From: DATAFO01 sp046728935
Lineage (GTDB): Bacteria; Actinomycetota; Thermoleophilia; Solirubrobacterales; 70-9
Reading direction: 5' to 3'
DNA: 27,865 nucleotides
Assembly (NCBI GenBank): GCA_046728935.1
Contig: JBKPFS010000050.1
Location: forward strand, 1-27,865
Positions 1-6,711 of the stretch are shown piece after piece. The notes under the pieces are model-generated. The model made no database searches and was not told the origin of the DNA. It saw nothing but the letters and a program-made list of their open reading frames with translations. Each line of letters opens with the position of its first letter. Position 1 is the first letter of the stretch. The position numbers and the translations under genes were made by a program.

Positions 1-2
1 GC

Positions 3-494
3 CTCCGACAAATGGAGGCGGCCGGGCTCGTCGCGCGGGAATTCCCTCGGGGAGGACGGGAGGTTTGGTATCGACTGACGGAGTCCGGACTCGCGCTCGC
101 CCCCGTAATTGACGCGCTGACACTGTGGGGAATCGAGCATGCTCGCGAGCCGCCGGCGGCCGATCAGCCGATCCATCCCGAGCCGGTGATGATCGGAACC
201 AAGGTCTGGCTCAACCGCTACGGCGACGGGTCCCCCGACGGGCTTACCTGGGTCTGGCGTTTCCCCGGCGAGGACTACTACACCCTCCGGGTGAGGGATG
301 GAGCATGGGAGCTGACGCGCGGCAGGGAGGAGGGGGCCGTGCTGACGGTGGACGCGACGCGGCAGGCCTGGGCCACCTTCCTCACCACGCCGCGGCAGAA
401 GCGCCGACTTCCGGCAAAAGGCATCAGGCTCGAGGGATCCCGCAGGGACATCAGGACATTTGCCAAGACGTTCCGCGCAAAGCTCGCTGGCTAG
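3..494 (+). CDS. HxlR-type winged-helix regulator with C-terminal SCP2-like domain (5' truncated by window edge)
   Basis: The reading frame is open to the left edge, and the codons before the first ATG (position 12) read Leu-Arg-Gln, so the start lies outside the window. The first ~45 residues match the end of an HxlR winged helix: a 'MEAAGLVAREF' recognition-helix/wing segment, then 'VWYRLTESGLALAPVIDAL' and a tryptophan-containing linker. The remaining ~110 residues look like the small ligand-binding SCP2-like domain often fused to such regulators in actinobacteria, with a repeated pattern of 'LRVRDGAWELTRG' and 'AVLTVDATRQAW'. It is presumably a cytoplasmic repressor that responds to a hydrophobic ligand. 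The GATAGT-type palindromes near 800 and 1700 are candidate sites, but nothing ties them to this protein directly. A hairpin follows the stop. The family call is fairly sure; the ligand is unknown. Confidence 0.75.
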   Translation, partial: LRQMEAAGLVAREFPRGGREVWYRLTESGLALAPVIDALTLWGIEHAREPPAADQPIHPEPVMIGTKVWLNRYGDGSPDGLTWVWRFPGEDYYTLRVRDGAWELTRGREEGAVLTVDATRQAWATFLTTPRQKRRLPAKGIRLEGSRRDIRTFAKTFRAKLAG

Positions 495-495
495 T

Positions 496-518
496 TCCCT
501 CACGCTAGCGGTGAGGGA
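496..518 (+). terminator. Stem-loop after the HxlR-type gene
   Basis: Two nucleotides after the stop codon, TCCCTCAC (496-503) pairs perfectly with GTGAGGGA (511-518) around a 7-nt loop. There is no T tract, which is usual for high-GC terminators. Function is inferred from position and stem. Confidence 0.5.
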
Positions 519-580
519 CGGTGGGCATGAACCGCCTCGTAGTAGGTCCGGCCGGCTCATGCGGAAGGAGTGACCGCCGC

Positions 581-770
581 CTAGCTCTCGATGAACTGGT
601 AGTCGGCCCGAATCTGGCCATGGGCGTCGAGGACCACGAACTCGAGTCCGACCCCAGCGACCTCGTCGTCGCCTGGCTCCAAGCTCGGCGACTGCGTGGC
701 GCCGTCGGCCGTCGTCGGGTTCGTTCCAGACCGTCACGTAGCGATCGACCAGTTCCTGGGTGTCGTTCAT
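581..770 (-). pseudogene. NTF2/SnoaL-like protein remnant with internal deletion
   Basis: On the minus strand an ATG at 770 opens 'MNDTQELVDRYVTVWNEPD', the typical first helix of SnoaL-like NTF2-fold proteins. The frame then turns into arginine-rich nonsense. In another frame the last ~25 codons before the TAG at 581-583 read '...VGLEFVVLDAHGQIRADY' and 'QFIES', the typical last two strands of the same fold. Head and tail are only ~190 bp apart and out of frame by one, whereas an intact member is ~120 residues. The middle of the gene (roughly 170-200 bp) has therefore been lost. It lies divergently from the frameshifted hydrolase at 871, with the shared intergenic region carrying GATAGTA repeats. 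The family is recognised from the two ends only; no active-site residue can be judged. Confidence 0.65.
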
Positions 771-797
771 GTCGTTCCTCGATCTCGTGTCGGCGGA

Positions 798-838
798 CGA
801 TAGTATCGCGCCGATAGTAAACCCCCAGATATCGCTGT
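798..838. promoter_or_regulatory. CGATAGTA direct repeats and TATCG inverted repeat in a divergent promoter region
   Basis: CGATAGTA occurs at 798-805 and again at 812-819 (14-bp period). TATCG (804-808) and CGATA (812-816) form an inverted repeat with a 3-nt spacer. TATCGCTGT at 830-838 is also found inside the palindrome at 1695-1713. The cluster lies between the divergent NTF2-like remnant and the hydrolase, so an operator for a dimeric regulator is likely. The regulator is unknown. Confidence 0.45.
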
Positions 839-870
839 AGGGCTGATCTGAGCAGCGAAAGGAGCCCCGC

Positions 871-1658
871 ATGGAAACGGTGACCTCGCGCGACGGCACC
901 ATGATCCCGTTCGACCGGTCTGGCGAAGGCCCGGCCGTGATCTTGGTCGGTGGAGCGTTCAAGCACAGGGCGTTCGACCCGAGGACTGCGGAGCTGGCCG
1001 CGCTCCTGGCCGAGCACTTCACCGTTTCCAACTACGACCGCCGGGGGCGGGGGGCGACTCCGGGGATACCGCGCCCTACACGGTCGAGCGCGAGCTCGAG
1101 GATCTCGAGGCCCTAATCGAGGAAGCCGGCCGCTCGGCATTCCTCTACGGCAGCTCGTCCGGCGGCAACCTCGCGCTCACCGGAACGCTCCGCGGTCTGC
1201 CGGTCGGGAAGCTCGCGCTGTGGGAGCCGAACTTCCTCGTCGAAGACAGCCGGCCGCCGCCGCCGGACGACTACGTCGCCGAGCTCGAGGCGCGCGTCGC
1301 GGCCGGCCGCCGCGGCGATGCGGTCGAGTACTTCCTGACGACCGCGATCGGTCTCCCAGCCGAGTTCGTCGCGCCCATGCGCGAGGCGCCGATGTGGCCA
1401 GGCATGGAGGAGGTGGCCCACACGCTCGCTTACGACGGCAGGATCGTCGACGGATTCAGGCTGCGAACCGATGAGCTCGGATCCGTTAGCGCTCCGGCGC
1501 TCGTTATGGCCGGCGGGCAGGCGCCGTGGATGAGAAGCGGCGCCGAGGCGCTCGCGCGGGCGCTCCCGAACGGCAGCTTTCGGCTGCTCGACGGTCAGGG
1601 CCACGACGTCGCTCCCGATGTGATCGGACCCGTGCTCGTCGAGTTCCTCGGAAACTGA
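871..1658 (+). pseudogene. Alpha/beta hydrolase, frameshifted in a G-run
   Basis: A good ribosome-binding site (AAAGGAG, from ~860) precedes ATG 871. The first ~60 residues ('METVTSRDGTMIPFDRSGEG', oxyanion segment 'VILVGGAF', then 'NYDRRGRG') are a typical alpha/beta hydrolase N-terminus. After the G-rich run at 1043-1054 the frame must jump two bases to continue 'DSGDTAPYTVERELEDLEAL', the nucleophile elbow 'GSSSGG' and the C-terminal 'GQGHDVAPDV' with the catalytic histidine. The restored protein would be ~262 residues, the normal length, ending at the TGA at 1656-1658. As written, translation stops at 1116. Either a 2-nt insertion or 1-nt deletion has killed the gene, or the G homopolymer was misread. 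All other positions look intact, so a sequence error is a real possibility. Confidence 0.75.
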
Positions 1659-1694
1659 CGGATTCAGTCGACCCCGCTTCTCGATCGACGCTCA

Positions 1695-1713
1695 TACTAT
1701 CGCTGTGATAGTA
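1695..1713. promoter_or_regulatory. Perfect palindrome TACTATC-N5-GATAGTA, putative operator
   Basis: TACTATC (1695-1701) and GATAGTA (1707-1713) form a perfect 7-bp inverted repeat around GCTGT, ~100 bp upstream of the DHFR-like gene. It shares TATCGCTGT with 830-838 and GATAGTA with 799-819, upstream of the hydrolase. Two neighbouring units may therefore share a regulator; the HxlR-type protein at the left edge is a candidate by proximity only. Confidence 0.5.
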
Positions 1714-1815
1714 ATTGGCTGGCGCGATGGCCATGCGCTTCGAGCTTCCATCGACCCAGGCGGCTCCGGTTGCAGCCCGGCCGTCAGGGCAAGACCAACG
1801 AAAGGAGAGCAAGAG

Positions 1816-2394
1816 GTGGGAAAGCTGGCGATAACTCAGTTCGTCTCGGTCGACGGCGTCTTCCAAGATCCAGGCGGCGTCGGAGAGATCGAGCGCGGCG
1901 GCTGGTCGTTCAAGTCCGAGCATGGCGACGAGTTCGACAAGTTCAAATTTGATGAGCTGATGGCTGCGGACGCTCAGCTCCTCGGTCGGGTGACCTACGA
2001 GGGCTTCGCCAAGGCCTGGCCCGAGATGGAGGAGACCGAGGGGGAGTTCGCGGTCAGGATGAACAGCATGCCCAAGTACGTGGTCTCGACGACTCTTGAG
2101 AACCCGACCTGGACCAACACCACAGTGATCAGGGACAACGTCGCAGAGGAGGTCGAGCGGCTGAAGAAGGAGGTCGACGGGGACATCCTCGTCGCCGGTA
2201 GTGGCCAGCTCGTCCAGACGCTGCTCGAGGAGGATCTGGTCGACGAGTGGCGTCTGATGATCTTCCCGATCATCGTCGGGGAGGGCAAGCACATGTTTGG
2301 CGAGCAGTCCGAGCTGAGCATGCTGAAGCTCACCGACGCGAAGACCATCGGACCGGACGGCATCATCGTCCTCATCTACGAGCGGGCGAGCTAG
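1816..2394 (+). CDS. Dihydrofolate-reductase-fold protein (RibD C-terminal-like)
   Basis: I place the start at GTG 1816 because AAAGGAGAG (from 1801) lies just before it and the protein then begins 'VGKLAITQFVSVDGVFQDPG', the usual first strand and loop of this family; the frame is open further upstream but that part is not conserved-looking. At 192 residues it has the normal length for stand-alone RibD C-terminal/YyaP-type proteins. Family features visible are 'LLGRVTYEGFAKAWP' (cofactor-binding helix), 'PKYVVSTTLENPTW', 'DILVAGSGQLVQTLLEEDLV' and 'MIFPIIVGEGKHMF'. It is probably a cytoplasmic NAD(P)H-dependent reductase of unknown substrate. A partial relative lies at 3280. The hydrolase at 2427 follows by 32 bp and is probably co-transcribed. 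Confidence 0.85.
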   Translation: MGKLAITQFVSVDGVFQDPGGVGEIERGGWSFKSEHGDEFDKFKFDELMAADAQLLGRVTYEGFAKAWPEMEETEGEFAVRMNSMPKYVVSTTLENPTWTNTTVIRDNVAEEVERLKKEVDGDILVAGSGQLVQTLLEEDLVDEWRLMIFPIIVGEGKHMFGEQSELSMLKLTDAKTIGPDGIIVLIYERAS

Positions 2395-2426
2395 TTCGCC
2401 GCCGCCGACGCCTGAGGGAGTTGCTC

Positions 2427-3197
2427 ATGCCATACGTCGACCTCGGCGGCGTACGCACCTGGTACGAGGAGCGGGGAAATGGCGATCCCCTCGTGCTGAT
2501 GCACGGCGGTGTCTCCGACGCCCGCTTCTTCGAGCAGAACGTTGGCCCGCTCTCAGAGCGATTTCATGTCTACACCCCCGATCGGCGCGGTCACGGCCGC
2601 ACCCCGGACGTCGAGGGTCCGATGAGCTTCGAGGCGGATGCGGACGACACCGTTGCCATGCTGGAGGAGGTGATCGGCGGCTCGGCGCATCTGGTCGGCC
2701 ACAGCAACGGCGCCTTCGTCGCGCTGCTGACGGCCCTGAGGCGGCCTGACCTGGTCAGGCGCCTCGTCATGGTCAGCGGTGGCTTTCATCGTGACGGGTT
2801 CATCTCGGGTGCCGGGGAGTTCGACCCGGACGCGGTCGTCTCGGAGCTCGGCCGCTCCTACGGCGAGGTATCTCCGGACGGCGAGGAGCACTTCCGGGTT
2901 GTCGTGGAGAAGACCGCCGAGCTCGAGAGCAGGGAACCCGCCCTGGCCGAGGAGAAGCTCCGCGAGGTCAAGCCAAGAACGCTGCTGGTGTTCGGCGACG
3001 ACGACCTGGTGACGCTCGAGCACATCAACGCGACCTACGAAGGCATTCCGGCCTCAGAGCTCGCAATCGTCCCCGGAACCTCTCACTTCCTCCTTCAGGA
3101 GAAACCGGAGCTCTGCAACCGGATCATCATCGAGTTCCTCACCCAGGAGCCCATCCCAACCGTGGCGCCGATCCGACGCGCCGTGGAGCGAGACTGA
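2427..3197 (+). CDS. Alpha/beta-fold hydrolase
   Basis: ATG 2427 has GAGGGAG a few bases upstream and yields 'MPYVDLGGVRTWYEERGNGD'; the frame is open upstream but without similarity. The 256-residue product has the full set of marks: HG oxyanion motif 'LVLMHGGVSD' (~28-37), 'TPDRRGHGRTPD', nucleophile elbow 'GHSNG' (~92-96), an acid-strand region 'TLLVFGDDDLV' (~188-198), and the histidine in 'PGTSHFLLQEKP' (~218-229). The substrate cannot be told from sequence; esterase, lactonase or haloperoxidase-like members all look like this. It follows the DHFR-like gene closely on the same strand. This is the only one of the window's three alpha/beta hydrolases that is intact. Confidence 0.88.
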   Translation: MPYVDLGGVRTWYEERGNGDPLVLMHGGVSDARFFEQNVGPLSERFHVYTPDRRGHGRTPDVEGPMSFEADADDTVAMLEEVIGGSAHLVGHSNGAFVALLTALRRPDLVRRLVMVSGGFHRDGFISGAGEFDPDAVVSELGRSYGEVSPDGEEHFRVVVEKTAELESREPALAEEKLREVKPRTLLVFGDDDLVTLEHINATYEGIPASELAIVPGTSHFLLQEKPELCNRIIIEFLTQEPIPTVAPIRRAVERD

Positions 3198-3279
3198 AAT
3201 TGCGAATGCTTGGCGCCGGCGGCGCTAGACGGTCACCGGCCGGACCAACAGGCCGCTGATCCCTGAACGCGGAGGTCCG

Positions 3280-3382
3280 ATGAGCACGATCTGTCACCAC
3301 ACGATGTCGTTGAACGGCTTCATCGCCGGCCCGGAGGACTCAATGGAAGCCTTCGGCTATGGCGAGACGACGTCGCTGCGCG
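3280..3382 (+). pseudogene. DHFR-fold protein, N-terminal stub
   Basis: ATG 3280 is preceded by GGAGG and opens 'MSTICHHTMSLNGFIAGPED', then 'SMEAFGYGETTSLRD'. This is the usual N-terminus of RibD C-terminal/DHFR-like proteins. Similarity ends after ~34 codons (about 3382). The frame then runs to a TAG at 3508-3510 through unrelated sequence that on the opposite strand resembles a TetR head. Some 150 residues of the expected protein are missing. It is clearly a truncated gene rather than a small protein. Confidence 0.65.
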
Positions 3383-3384
3383 AC

Positions 3385-3471
3385 TCGGCTCATCGAGACC
3401 GCGTCGAAGCCCTTCGCGTCGGCGATCGCGATCGCGGTCCACGCGATCTGGTCGCGGGGCTCGATGGCCAC
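3385..3471 (-). pseudogene. TetR-family regulator, N-terminal stub
   Basis: From GTG 3471 on the minus strand the codons read 'VAIEPRDQIAWTAIAIADAK' and 'GFDAVSMSRVA', matching the first helix and the start of the helix-turn-helix of TetR repressors ('...AAIAIADAEGFDAVSMRRIA...' in typical members). Similarity stops near 3385, where the DHFR-like stub begins on the other strand. The two stubs therefore meet tail-to-tail at one junction, with both C-terminal parts deleted. The segment is short and without a full DNA-binding domain, so the call rests on ~28 residues. Confidence 0.5.
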
Positions 3472-3502
3472 CGACCTGACCGGGACGCATCGAGCGGTCA
3501 GC

Positions 3503-3508
3503 TACCTT
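3503..3508 (+). promoter_or_regulatory. -10-like TACCTT, leaderless-type promoter for the peroxidase gene
   Basis: TACCTT fits the actinobacterial -10 pattern TANNNT and ends 7 nt before the ATG at 3516, so transcription would start at or next to the start codon. AGGAACG between them could also act as a weak ribosome-binding site. Confidence 0.4.
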
Positions 3509-3515
3509 AGGAACG

Positions 3516-4901
3516 ATGCTTCGGCGTGTTGAGGTCGGTGAGTCGTGCGGGTTCGGTGGCGACCATTGCCTGGCTCCCTCCCGGTCGGTCGACGCCCCGG
3601 TCGACGGAGCCGCGGGACGCTACGAGCGCCTCTTCCCGGATCTGCCTCCGCTGGCGGGCGAAAGCGACGCGCTGCTTGCGCTCGGCACAGCCGGCGGCAT
3701 CTGTGACGGCGGCGAGAGCTGCGAGGACGCAAGCGAGACCGCCGCCGGCTGGCCGCTGTTCGGGCAGTTCATCGCCCACGACATCACCGCCGATCGCTCT
3801 CCGCTGACCCACCGCGCCGAGCTCTCGGACGCCCTCAACTTCCGCAGTCCGAGGGCCGACCTCGAGTGCCTCTACGGGTCGGGCCAGGTCGGAAGCCCGT
3901 TCCTCTACCGCCGAGACGACCCGGCTCTGCTGCTGCTGGGTCGCAACGACCGGGGGGAGGAGGCCGACGTCCCGCGAAACGCCGAGGGAGTCGCGCTGAT
4001 CGGCGACCCGAGAAACGACGTTCACATCGTCGTCTCCCAGCTGCACGTGGCGATGATCAAGGTCCACAACCGGCTCGTCGAGCTGGCCCGCGAGCGCGAC
4101 GTCGCGGGCCCCGACATCTTCGAGACCGCGCGGCGCGAGACCATCTGGCACTACCAGTGGGTGATCGTCAACGACTACCTCCCCCGGCTGGTCGGCGCCG
4201 AGCTGGTCGAATCCATCCTCGAGCGTGGCCCGCGCTTCTACCGCCCCAACGGGGCACCGCGGATCCCGCTCGAGTTCGCCGACGCGGCGTTCCGCTACGG
4301 CCACAGCCAGGTCCGCGACTCCTTCCAGCTCAACACCGGCTCGCCCGCGCTGAGGCTGTTTCCCGACCTGATCGGCTTCAGGCCTGTTCCCGCCGAGCTC
4401 GTCATCGACTGGGGCAGGCTCTTCGATGCGAACGGGGCGCGGACGGCCCAGCGCGCAAAACTGATCGACGGTCGCCTCGCCCGCTCGCTGATCGAGCTCC
4501 CGGCCGCGATCACGGGGGACGTCGAGGTCGAGGCCTACCAGTCGCTCGCCGGCCGTGACCTCGAGCGCGGGCACGCCTACGGCCTGCCCTCGGGCGAGGC
4601 GGTGGCTGAGGCGATGGGGGAGACGCCGCTCGACGGCGACCCGCTCGGCTTGCGCGCCGCCGGCTGGTCGGGCGAGACGCCGCTGTGGCTCTACTTCCTG
4701 GCCGAGTCGGCCGGCCGCGGCCGCGGCGAGCGGCTCGGCCCGACCGGGGGTCGAATCGTCGCCGAGGTCCTGATCGGCATTCTCGACGCCGATCGCGGCT
4801 CCTACCGAGCCAACGACCCGGGCTGGACTCCGAGGCTGCCGGCACGCGGGGACCGCTTCGGCCTCACCGACCTGCTGCTGGCGAGCGAGCAGCGAGGATG
4901 A
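3516..4901 (+). CDS. Animal-type (peroxidasin-like) heme peroxidase
   Basis: This 461-residue protein has the core of the animal heme peroxidase superfamily (cyclooxygenase/peroxidasin/bacterial peroxicin). 'WPLFGQFIAHDITADRSP' (~79-96) carries the distal histidine (H88) and the Asp (D89) that in mammalian members esterifies heme. 'GDPRNDVHIVVSQLHVAMIK' with 'VHNRL' follows (~163-187). 'ARRETIWHYQWVIVNDYLP' (~205-223) is the helix with the catalytic arginine. 'FRYGHSQVRDSF' (~259-270) holds the proximal histidine (H263). No signal peptide or membrane segment is visible, so a cytoplasmic location, or export by an unseen route, must be assumed. It would use H2O2 to oxidise halides or organic substrates. 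The DsbA-like gene starts inside its stop codon (ATGA), implying translational coupling. Confidence 0.85.
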   Translation: MLRRVEVGESCGFGGDHCLAPSRSVDAPVDGAAGRYERLFPDLPPLAGESDALLALGTAGGICDGGESCEDASETAAGWPLFGQFIAHDITADRSPLTHRAELSDALNFRSPRADLECLYGSGQVGSPFLYRRDDPALLLLGRNDRGEEADVPRNAEGVALIGDPRNDVHIVVSQLHVAMIKVHNRLVELARERDVAGPDIFETARRETIWHYQWVIVNDYLPRLVGAELVESILERGPRFYRPNGAPRIPLEFADAAFRYGHSQVRDSFQLNTGSPALRLFPDLIGFRPVPAELVIDWGRLFDANGARTAQRAKLIDGRLARSLIELPAAITGDVEVEAYQSLAGRDLERGHAYGLPSGEAVAEAMGETPLDGDPLGLRAAGWSGETPLWLYFLAESAGRGRGERLGPTGGRIVAEVLIGILDADRGSYRANDPGWTPRLPARGDRFGLTDLLLASEQRG

Positions 4902-5473
4902 CCGCCGACGCCGGGTCCCCCGCTGCCGAACCTGTGAGTGCCCCGGCAGCTGGCGCGCTGATCCCAGTCGGAGAGGCCGACCACGTCCTCGGCGCCGAAG
5001 AGCCCGAGCTGACGCTCGTTGAGTACGGCGACTTCGGATGCCCGTTCTGCTTCGTCGCCAGCCGGCCGGTGAATTCGCTCCTGGAGCGGTACCCCACCGT
5101 GCGTCTGGTCTGGCGGCATTTTCCAGATCCCGACCTGCATCCCGGAGCGGATCTCGCCGCAGAGCTCTCGGAGCTAGCCGCGGCCGATGGAAAATTTTGG
5201 GAGGCGCATGCCCTCCTCCTGGCCGGCCGCGAACGGTTTTCGCCTGCGGACCTGTTTGCGGTTGGCGCGAGACTCGATCTGGACCCGGCGGACGTGGAGT
5301 CGGTGCTTGGCGATCGCCTCTACTGCGAGCGCGTCCGTGCGGACGTGGCCGGTGGGCGAAGGGCCGGTGTTCACGGCACGCCGACCTTCTTCAGCAACGG
5401 CGAGCTGGTGCGGGGCCACTGGCGCCAGCTTGCGCAGCTAGTACCCGCGGCTTTGGGCGAGGACCAGGCGTAA
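4898..5473 (+). CDS. DsbA/FrnE-like thioredoxin-fold oxidoreductase
   Basis: The ATG at 4898 overlaps the peroxidase stop by 4 nt. The 191-residue product has 'LTLVEYGDFGCPFCFVASRP' with a CPFC active site (C48, C51), an inserted helical domain (~90-150) and the cis-proline loop 'HGTPTFFSNGEL' near the C-terminus. This is the thioredoxin-like domain also found at the end of some NhaA proteins. The N-terminal ~25 residues are Ala/Pro-rich but not a clear signal peptide, so it is probably cytoplasmic. Coupling to a peroxidase suggests a role in thiol repair or in peroxide handling; that is inference. A decayed relative lies convergently just downstream (5487-5966). Confidence 0.85.
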   Translation: MTADAGSPAAEPVSAPAAGALIPVGEADHVLGAEEPELTLVEYGDFGCPFCFVASRPVNSLLERYPTVRLVWRHFPDPDLHPGADLAAELSELAAADGKFWEAHALLLAGRERFSPADLFAVGARLDLDPADVESVLGDRLYCERVRADVAGGRRAGVHGTPTFFSNGELVRGHWRQLAQLVPAALGEDQA

Positions 5474-5486
5474 CAGGTCAAGCCTC

Positions 5487-5966
5487 GCCGATTGGCGCCA
5501 GTGGCTCGAGGCGTCAGGTCGCCCGCCACACGTGCCCGCGCCCCGGCTGCGAGAACCGCATCGGAGAGGGTGGCGATGTCATACGCGCCGCAGTGGCGAC
5601 GGCCGTTGATGAAGAAGGTAGGCGTCCCGGTGACGCCGCTGAGGTCCGCGCTATCGACATCATCGGCGATCCAGGCGGCCCCCGGTGCTCGCGCAGGTAC
5701 TCGGAGAAGCGGTCCGAGTCGAGCCTTAGCTCCTCGGCGTAACTGACGAGGTCCGCGTCCTCCAGTGCGTCCTGGTGGGTCCAGGAGTTTGTCGTGCATC
5801 TCCCAGAATGCACCTTGATTCGCGGCGGCTTCGGCGGCTTCGGCCGCCAGCTGCGTATGGGGGTGGACGTCCGTCAGCGGCAAGTGACGCCAGACGTGGC
5901 GCACGTCGGTGAAGTCGAGAAGCTCGCGAACGACGGCTCGGCCTGCCCGCAGTAGGGGCTGGGGTG
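5487..5966 (-). pseudogene. Second DsbA-like protein, decayed by three frameshifts
   Basis: On the minus strand the pieces of a DsbA-like domain occur in order but in changing frames: 'SPYCGQAEP' (5934-5960), 'VVRELLDFTDVRHVWRHLPL' with 'TDVHPHTQLAAEAAEAAANQ' and 'GAFWEMHDKLL' (to ~5785), 'THQDALEDADLVSYAEELRL' plus 'DSDRFSEYLREHR' (to ~5685), then 'AAWIADDVDSADLSGVTGTP' and 'TFFINGRRHCGAYDIATL'. The joins near 5935, 5782 and 5680 each need a shift. The first active-site cysteine codon is AGC (Ser) instead of TGC, and no proper N-terminus precedes it. The last stretch is in an open frame that overruns into the convergent DsbA gene. Best relatives are the DsbA-like domains that end 'SGVTGTPTFFINGRRHYGAY'; this is a dead copy. 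Confidence 0.75.
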
Positions 5967-5981
5967 CCCACGAGGACACGA

Positions 5982-6312
5982 TCACGACCTGCTCCCGGCC
6001 TGCCCCGTCTCGAAGCGGCTGACCTTGTCGCCCTCGACGACGAACCTCCAGGCGGTGCGCATCGCGCCCCAGGTGGAGTTCGTGCAGGTGGCGACTAGCG
6101 AGCGGCCGTCGTCGGACTCCCACTCGAGCTCCATGCGCCCGTGCGAGGAGAAGATCTCGCGATCGACCCACTCCTCAGGTTGGGCTCCGAACCGTCGTCG
6201 GACATCGTCTCGCCCGGCGCCAGCAGAGCGAAGAACGCATCGCGGTCGCCCGCGTTCACGGCGGCACGAACCCGCGAACGACGGGGTCGGCCAGTTGCTC
6301 GACAGCGATCAT
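5982..6312 (-). pseudogene. NTF2/SnoaL-like protein with two frameshifts
   Basis: ATG 6312 on the minus strand has AGGAG six bases upstream and opens 'MIAVEQLADPVVRGFV', but a TGA follows after two more codons. Shifting frame there gives 'AAVNAGDRDAFFALLAPGET' and 'MSDDGSE', typical of NTF2-fold proteins. A second shift near 6180 gives 'PEEWVDREIFSSHGRMELEW', 'ESDDGRSLVATCTNSTWGAM' and 'RTAWRFVVEGDKVSRFETGQ' up to a TGA at 5982-5984. Both lesions correspond to single-base losses. Restored length is ~110 residues, the normal family size. It lies head-to-head with the zinc-finger gene at 6351. Confidence 0.75.
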
Positions 6313-6350
6313 TCGACTCCTATCTTGACGACTCTGGGATGCTCTACCTG

Positions 6351-6665
6351 ATGGCGATCTGCGATCACCTGGACCACGTGAAGATCACCGAGCTGCCCGA
6401 GGCGGTCGATGGCTGCGAGGAGTGTCTGAAGACCGGCGGTCGGTGGCTTCACCTAAGGATCTGCCTCGAATGCGGCCAGGTCGGCTGCTGCGACAGCTCG
6501 CCCGGCCGGCACGCCTCGCGGCACGCCGCGGAGGCGGGGCATCCGCTGATCCGCTCCCTCGAGCAGGGCGAGATCTGGTCGTTCTGCTTCGTCGACGACA
6601 TCGGTATGGAGCTCCCGCAGGTTCGAGGCGAGACCCGGATCCCGCCCTCACCGCTGGGCGGCTAA
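6351..6665 (+). CDS. UBP-type zinc finger protein
   Basis: Starting at ATG 6351 (an in-frame ATG at 6339 is the alternative), the 104-residue protein is a stand-alone Zn-UBP domain. It has 'CDHLDHV', 'GCEECLKTGGRWLHLRICLE' with CxxC pairs, 'CGQVGCCDSSPGRHASRHA' and 'GHPLIRSLEQGEIWSFCFVD'. The cysteine/histidine spacing is that of the finger that in eukaryotic deubiquitinases binds the free ubiquitin C-terminus. Bacterial single-domain versions are common in actinobacteria and have no proven role. TATCTT at 6321-6326 may be the -10 element. Downstream is a broken hydrolase. Family sure, function unknown. Confidence 0.85.
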   Translation: MAICDHLDHVKITELPEAVDGCEECLKTGGRWLHLRICLECGQVGCCDSSPGRHASRHAAEAGHPLIRSLEQGEIWSFCFVDDIGMELPQVRGETRIPPSPLGG

Positions 6666-6699
6666 CGGCGGGCATCCCATCTGGCCCCGGCAGTGGGTC

Positions 6700-6705
6700 T
6701 ATGTT
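6700..6705 (+). promoter_or_regulatory. -10-like TATGTT six bases before a GTG start
   Basis: TATGTT matches TANNNT and ends 6 nt before GTG 6712, with no Shine-Dalgarno sequence between, as expected for leaderless transcription of the (now broken) hydrolase gene. Confidence 0.35.
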
Positions 6706-6711
6706 GGGACG

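Noticed and set aside
505..1140. Long minus-strand open frame (211 residues)
   Set aside because: Arginine/proline-rich composition typical of an antisense frame in GC-rich DNA. It merely contains the head of the NTF2-like remnant out of context and overlaps the hydrolase.
3421..3436. GGCGATCGCGATCGCG repeat considered as an operator
   Set aside because: It lies within the TetR-like stub, where it encodes Ala-Ile-Ala-Ile-Ala; the periodicity is codon-driven.
3507..4574. 355-residue minus-strand open frame opposite the peroxidase
   Set aside because: Shadow frame of a well-supported gene; no family features, and composition mirrors the plus-strand codons.
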